Program-made: the position numbers and the translations under genes
Origin: Planctomycetales bacterium
GTDB taxonomy: Bacteria; Planctomycetota; Phycisphaerae; SM23-33
Direction: 5' to 3'
Assembly (NCBI GenBank): GCA_030673005.1
Contig: DAOVFI010000111.1
Location: forward strand, 1-7,571
DNA length: 7,571 nt
Shown: positions 5,998-7,571 of the stretch, piece after piece
How the letters are laid out: every line of letters begins with the position of its first letter
How positions within the stretch are numbered: the stretch's first letter is position 1
Notes under the pieces: generated by a model
What the model saw: only the letters and a program-made list of their open reading frames with translations
What the model was told of the DNA's origin: nothing
Databases searched by the model: none

Positions 5998-7095
5998 ATG
6001 ATGGTTGCGATGCGGACATATTTGGCGGCGGCGGTTCTGGCGGGCGCCTTGGCGGTTGGGGCAGGTTCTGAAGCGCGCCGGGCCGATACTGCTGCCGAGG
6101 CGACGACCCAGCCGGCAGCGTCAGATTCCGACAAGGGCGGTCGTAATGCCGACGAAATGCTGATCGAGTCGATAGACCCGGCCTCTGTGCCGATTACGCC
6201 GCCGACGAGAGTTAAGACGCCCGGTAACGCAAAGTCTGCGCTTCTGCCCAGCGGTACGGCGGTGATTGACCGCCTCTGTCGCATCGAGAAGGACCCGACC
6301 GGCAAGTGGCAGACGATAAAGGACCGGCGTGTCGGCCGGCTGTACCTGCTGCCGTGCGAACTGCTGGAGACGATAGAGGACATCCGGGCCGACGACCCGG
6401 ACGCCACGTTCTATCTTTCCGGCGAGGTTCATCGCTATCGAGGGGGTTATTACATGCTTATCCGCCGGGCGATGCGGGCGCAGCCGAAGGCGGCAACCGC
6501 TCCGGCCGAACCGGTAAAGCCGGCGCCGCCGAAACAGACACCGACCTCGCGCTCCCGACCGGTCCGGAAAACGACGACTACCAAACCCTCTACGGCGCCG
6601 GACTTCAGCGAGCCTGATCGAGCCGTCTCAACCAGGCCCGCCGGTCCGACAAGCCGGCCTGCCCCGGATAAGAACAAGGGTGTCTCTGCCGACGACATCG
6701 CCGCCGAATTGCTCGGTCAGACGCCGAGCAGGCCCATCATTCCGGTTATCAAGCCGGAATTGCCGAAAACCGCGACCGCCCCGTCGGGAGCGCGGCCCGG
6801 CGAACCGCTCCGCGCCGGGCCGGGAAAAACGGCCATACACAGGCTGGTAAGGTTGCTGCCGCGGACGAAATCGCAGCGGTGGTACAGACTGGCATTCGAG
6901 TCCGACAACACGCTCCGCGAGCCGCCGATGCGAATCCTCCCGAACCTGCACCTGGAAAGGATGGAAATAATATCAGGAAACGGAACGGCCTTCGGTGTGA
7001 TCTTCTATATCTCCGGAGAAGTGCTCCGCTATCGCGGTAACGATTATCTCCTGCTCCGTGCGGCAAAAATAAAACGCAATCTGGACCAGTTCTGA
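5998..7095 (+). CDS. Exported protein of unknown function with an internal domain duplication
   Basis: The 365-residue product starts with a signal peptide (MRTYLAAAVLAGALAVGAG, cleavage probably after ~residue 22-26), so it acts outside the cytoplasm. I do not recognise a named family. It holds two related ~80-residue units. Unit 1 (~83-163) runs from GTAVIDRLCRI to FYLSGEVHRYRGGYYMLIRRA (138-158). Unit 2 (~275-361) runs from KTAIHRLVRL to FYISGEVLRYRGNDYLLLRAA (336-356). Both share a T-A-x-I-x-R-L start and an F-Y-x-S-G-E-V-x-R-Y-R-G-x-x-Y-x-L-x-R-A end, likely beta-rich. Residues ~159-274 between them are a Pro/Thr/Ala/Arg-rich linker, probably disordered. The SGEV..Y.G..YLL pattern resembles beta-barrel or OB-like strands seen in planctomycete envelope proteins, but this is impression only. 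ATG 5998 is chosen, since a good promoter overlaps the earlier TTG at 5977; ATG 6001 and 6010 are alternatives. Confidence 0.75.
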   Translation: MMVAMRTYLAAAVLAGALAVGAGSEARRADTAAEATTQPAASDSDKGGRNADEMLIESIDPASVPITPPTRVKTPGNAKSALLPSGTAVIDRLCRIEKDPTGKWQTIKDRRVGRLYLLPCELLETIEDIRADDPDATFYLSGEVHRYRGGYYMLIRRAMRAQPKAATAPAEPVKPAPPKQTPTSRSRPVRKTTTTKPSTAPDFSEPDRAVSTRPAGPTSRPAPDKNKGVSADDIAAELLGQTPSRPIIPVIKPELPKTATAPSGARPGEPLRAGPGKTAIHRLVRLLPRTKSQRWYRLAFESDNTLREPPMRILPNLHLERMEIISGNGTAFGVIFYISGEVLRYRGNDYLLLRAAKIKRNLDQF

Positions 7096-7099
7096 AAAT

Positions 7100-7120
7100 G
7101 GTAACCGGTAGCCGGTAGCC
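7100..7120. repeat. Three tandem heptamers (GGTARCC)
   Basis: GGTAACC, GGTAGCC, GGTAGCC run head to tail from 7100. A related GGTAGCCGGTAG recurs at 7154-7165. They begin four bases after the stop of the preceding gene. Function unknown; they may be part of the same dispersed repeat as the hairpins that follow. Confidence 0.7.
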
Positions 7121-7161
7121 CGCTTGCCACGCCGTAGCCTTTTGGCGAAGGCGGGTAGCCG

Positions 7162-7283
7162 GTAGGGTGTGGAAGGTTCTGTTCCCTGCACACCGAACGC
7201 TTCACCTGTCAATCGCGGTGTGCAGGCCCTTTTTCCTTCACCTGCCTACCGGCAGGTGAAGGAAAAAAACCTGCACACCCTAC
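7162..7283 (+). promoter_or_regulatory. Nested, mutually exclusive hairpins in the leader of the solute-binding-protein gene
   Basis: CGGTGTGCAGG at 7216-7226 can pair with CCTGCACACCG upstream (7185-7195, 11 bp) or, through 7217-7226, with CCTGCACACC downstream (7270-7279, 10 bp). The second pairing stacks on a perfect 17-bp stem (7230-7246 with 7251-7267, loop TACC), giving ~27 bp with a small internal loop. A third pairing, GTAGGGTGTG (7162-7171) with CACACCCTAC (7274-7283), competes for the same downstream arm. The structure ends 8 bases before the ribosome binding site of the next gene. It could be a terminator or leader switch, or simply a palindromic repeat; no ligand-binding riboswitch class is recognised. 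Confidence 0.55.
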
Positions 7284-7291
7284 GATTGTTC

Positions 7292-7299
7292 GGAAGGAG
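7292..7299 (+). promoter_or_regulatory. Ribosome binding site of the solute-binding-protein gene
   Basis: GGAAGGAG lies 6 bases before ATG 7306. It is strong and decides the start of the partial gene at the window end. Confidence 0.8.
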
Positions 7300-7305
7300 T
7301 TAACG

Positions 7306-7571
7306 ATGGGACGATTTCGGGTTTTACTGTCAGTGACGGTTGTTTTTGTCGGTGCGTGTCTGCTGTTCGCACAGGGGTCCGGCAAGTCGAATCAACCGGT
7401 CAAAACCGAAAAACACCCGGCGGTATCCGGAAAACCGAAGCCGACCGTACAACTCGTCCTGTTCGACTGGCCGTTCGACCCTAACATCAAACTGACCCAC
7501 GAACGGATAGCACTCTTCGAGAAACAAAACTCCGACATCAAGGTCCGCCTGGTTTCAGGACTTGAGGAAAT
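7306..7571 (+). CDS. Extracellular solute-binding protein of an ABC transporter, N-terminal part (runs off the window)
   Basis: Only the first 88 complete codons are present; the frame is open at the window end. The product begins with a signal peptide (MGRFRVLLSVTVVFVGACLLFAQ). It can be read either as a lipoprotein signal with VGAC (Cys18) or as a signal-peptidase-I site after LLFA. A Lys/Pro-rich, probably flexible stretch follows (~25-47). Then TVQLVLFDWPFDPNIK...HERIALFEKQNSDIKVRLVSGLEE matches the start of family-1 solute-binding proteins: a first beta-strand with F-x-W, a helix ending in FEKxNxxIKV, and the second strand. These proteins capture sugars or similar solutes outside the membrane for an ABC importer. 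The permease genes would be expected downstream, beyond the window. The substrate cannot be inferred. The long structured leader directly upstream may control expression. Confidence 0.72.
   Translation, partial: MGRFRVLLSVTVVFVGACLLFAQGSGKSNQPVKTEKHPAVSGKPKPTVQLVLFDWPFDPNIKLTHERIALFEKQNSDIKVRLVSGLEE

Overview
The window is a stretch of GC-rich bacterial chromosome with every gene on the + strand. Codon use, lipoprotein and secreted proteins of lineage-specific type, an Aquifex-type aconitase, and gene gaps packed with GC-rich inverted repeats all suggest a planctomycete-like organism, perhaps of the Phycisphaerae. This placement is an inference from style and gene content. No rRNA or other phylogenetic marker is present. 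I see no RNA genes, CRISPR array, transposase or phage gene, and no gene-free gap longer than 300 bases.

Layout. (1) 18-1192: a membrane-anchored or secreted basic coiled-coil protein whose stop overlaps (ATGA) the start of a small 6-pyruvoyl/6-carboxy-tetrahydropterin synthase family protein. (2) About 1128-1271: a nested inverted-repeat element that also supplies the last ~20 codons of the pterin protein. (3) 1378-2148: a lipoprotein alpha/beta-hydrolase with a complete Ser-Asp-His triad, preceded by a possible sigma-70 promoter. (4) 2188-4266: a complete single-chain aconitase with all three [4Fe-4S] cysteines and the swivel-domain active-site serine and arginine. (5) 4290-4476: a strongly structured non-coding element bounded by perfect 17-bp inverted repeats. 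(6) 4501-5836: a lipoprotein with two LEA-2/WHy-like domains, overlapping by 8 bases a LOG-like nucleotide phosphoribohydrolase family protein. (7) 5839-5921: a second repeat element with a 19-bp direct repeat inside an inverted repeat. (8) 5998-7095: an exported protein of unknown function with an internal duplication, behind a good sigma-70-like promoter. (9) 7100-7283: heptamer repeats and a nested set of mutually exclusive hairpins. (10) 7306 to the window end: the start of an ABC-type extracellular solute-binding protein.

The genes do not form one pathway. There are two short translationally coupled pairs (18-1192 and 4501-5836) and four genes that appear to stand alone. The aconitase is central carbon metabolism (TCA cycle). 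The most notable material is the non-coding sequence: four separate structured elements sit in the gaps, two of them share a 14-bp core, and two could form alternative RNA folds just upstream of lipoprotein or secreted-protein genes. Among the proteins, the pterin synthase homologue (ExxHGH in place of the catalytic Cys motif, Gly in place of the dyad His) and the duplicated-domain exported protein deserve the closest look.
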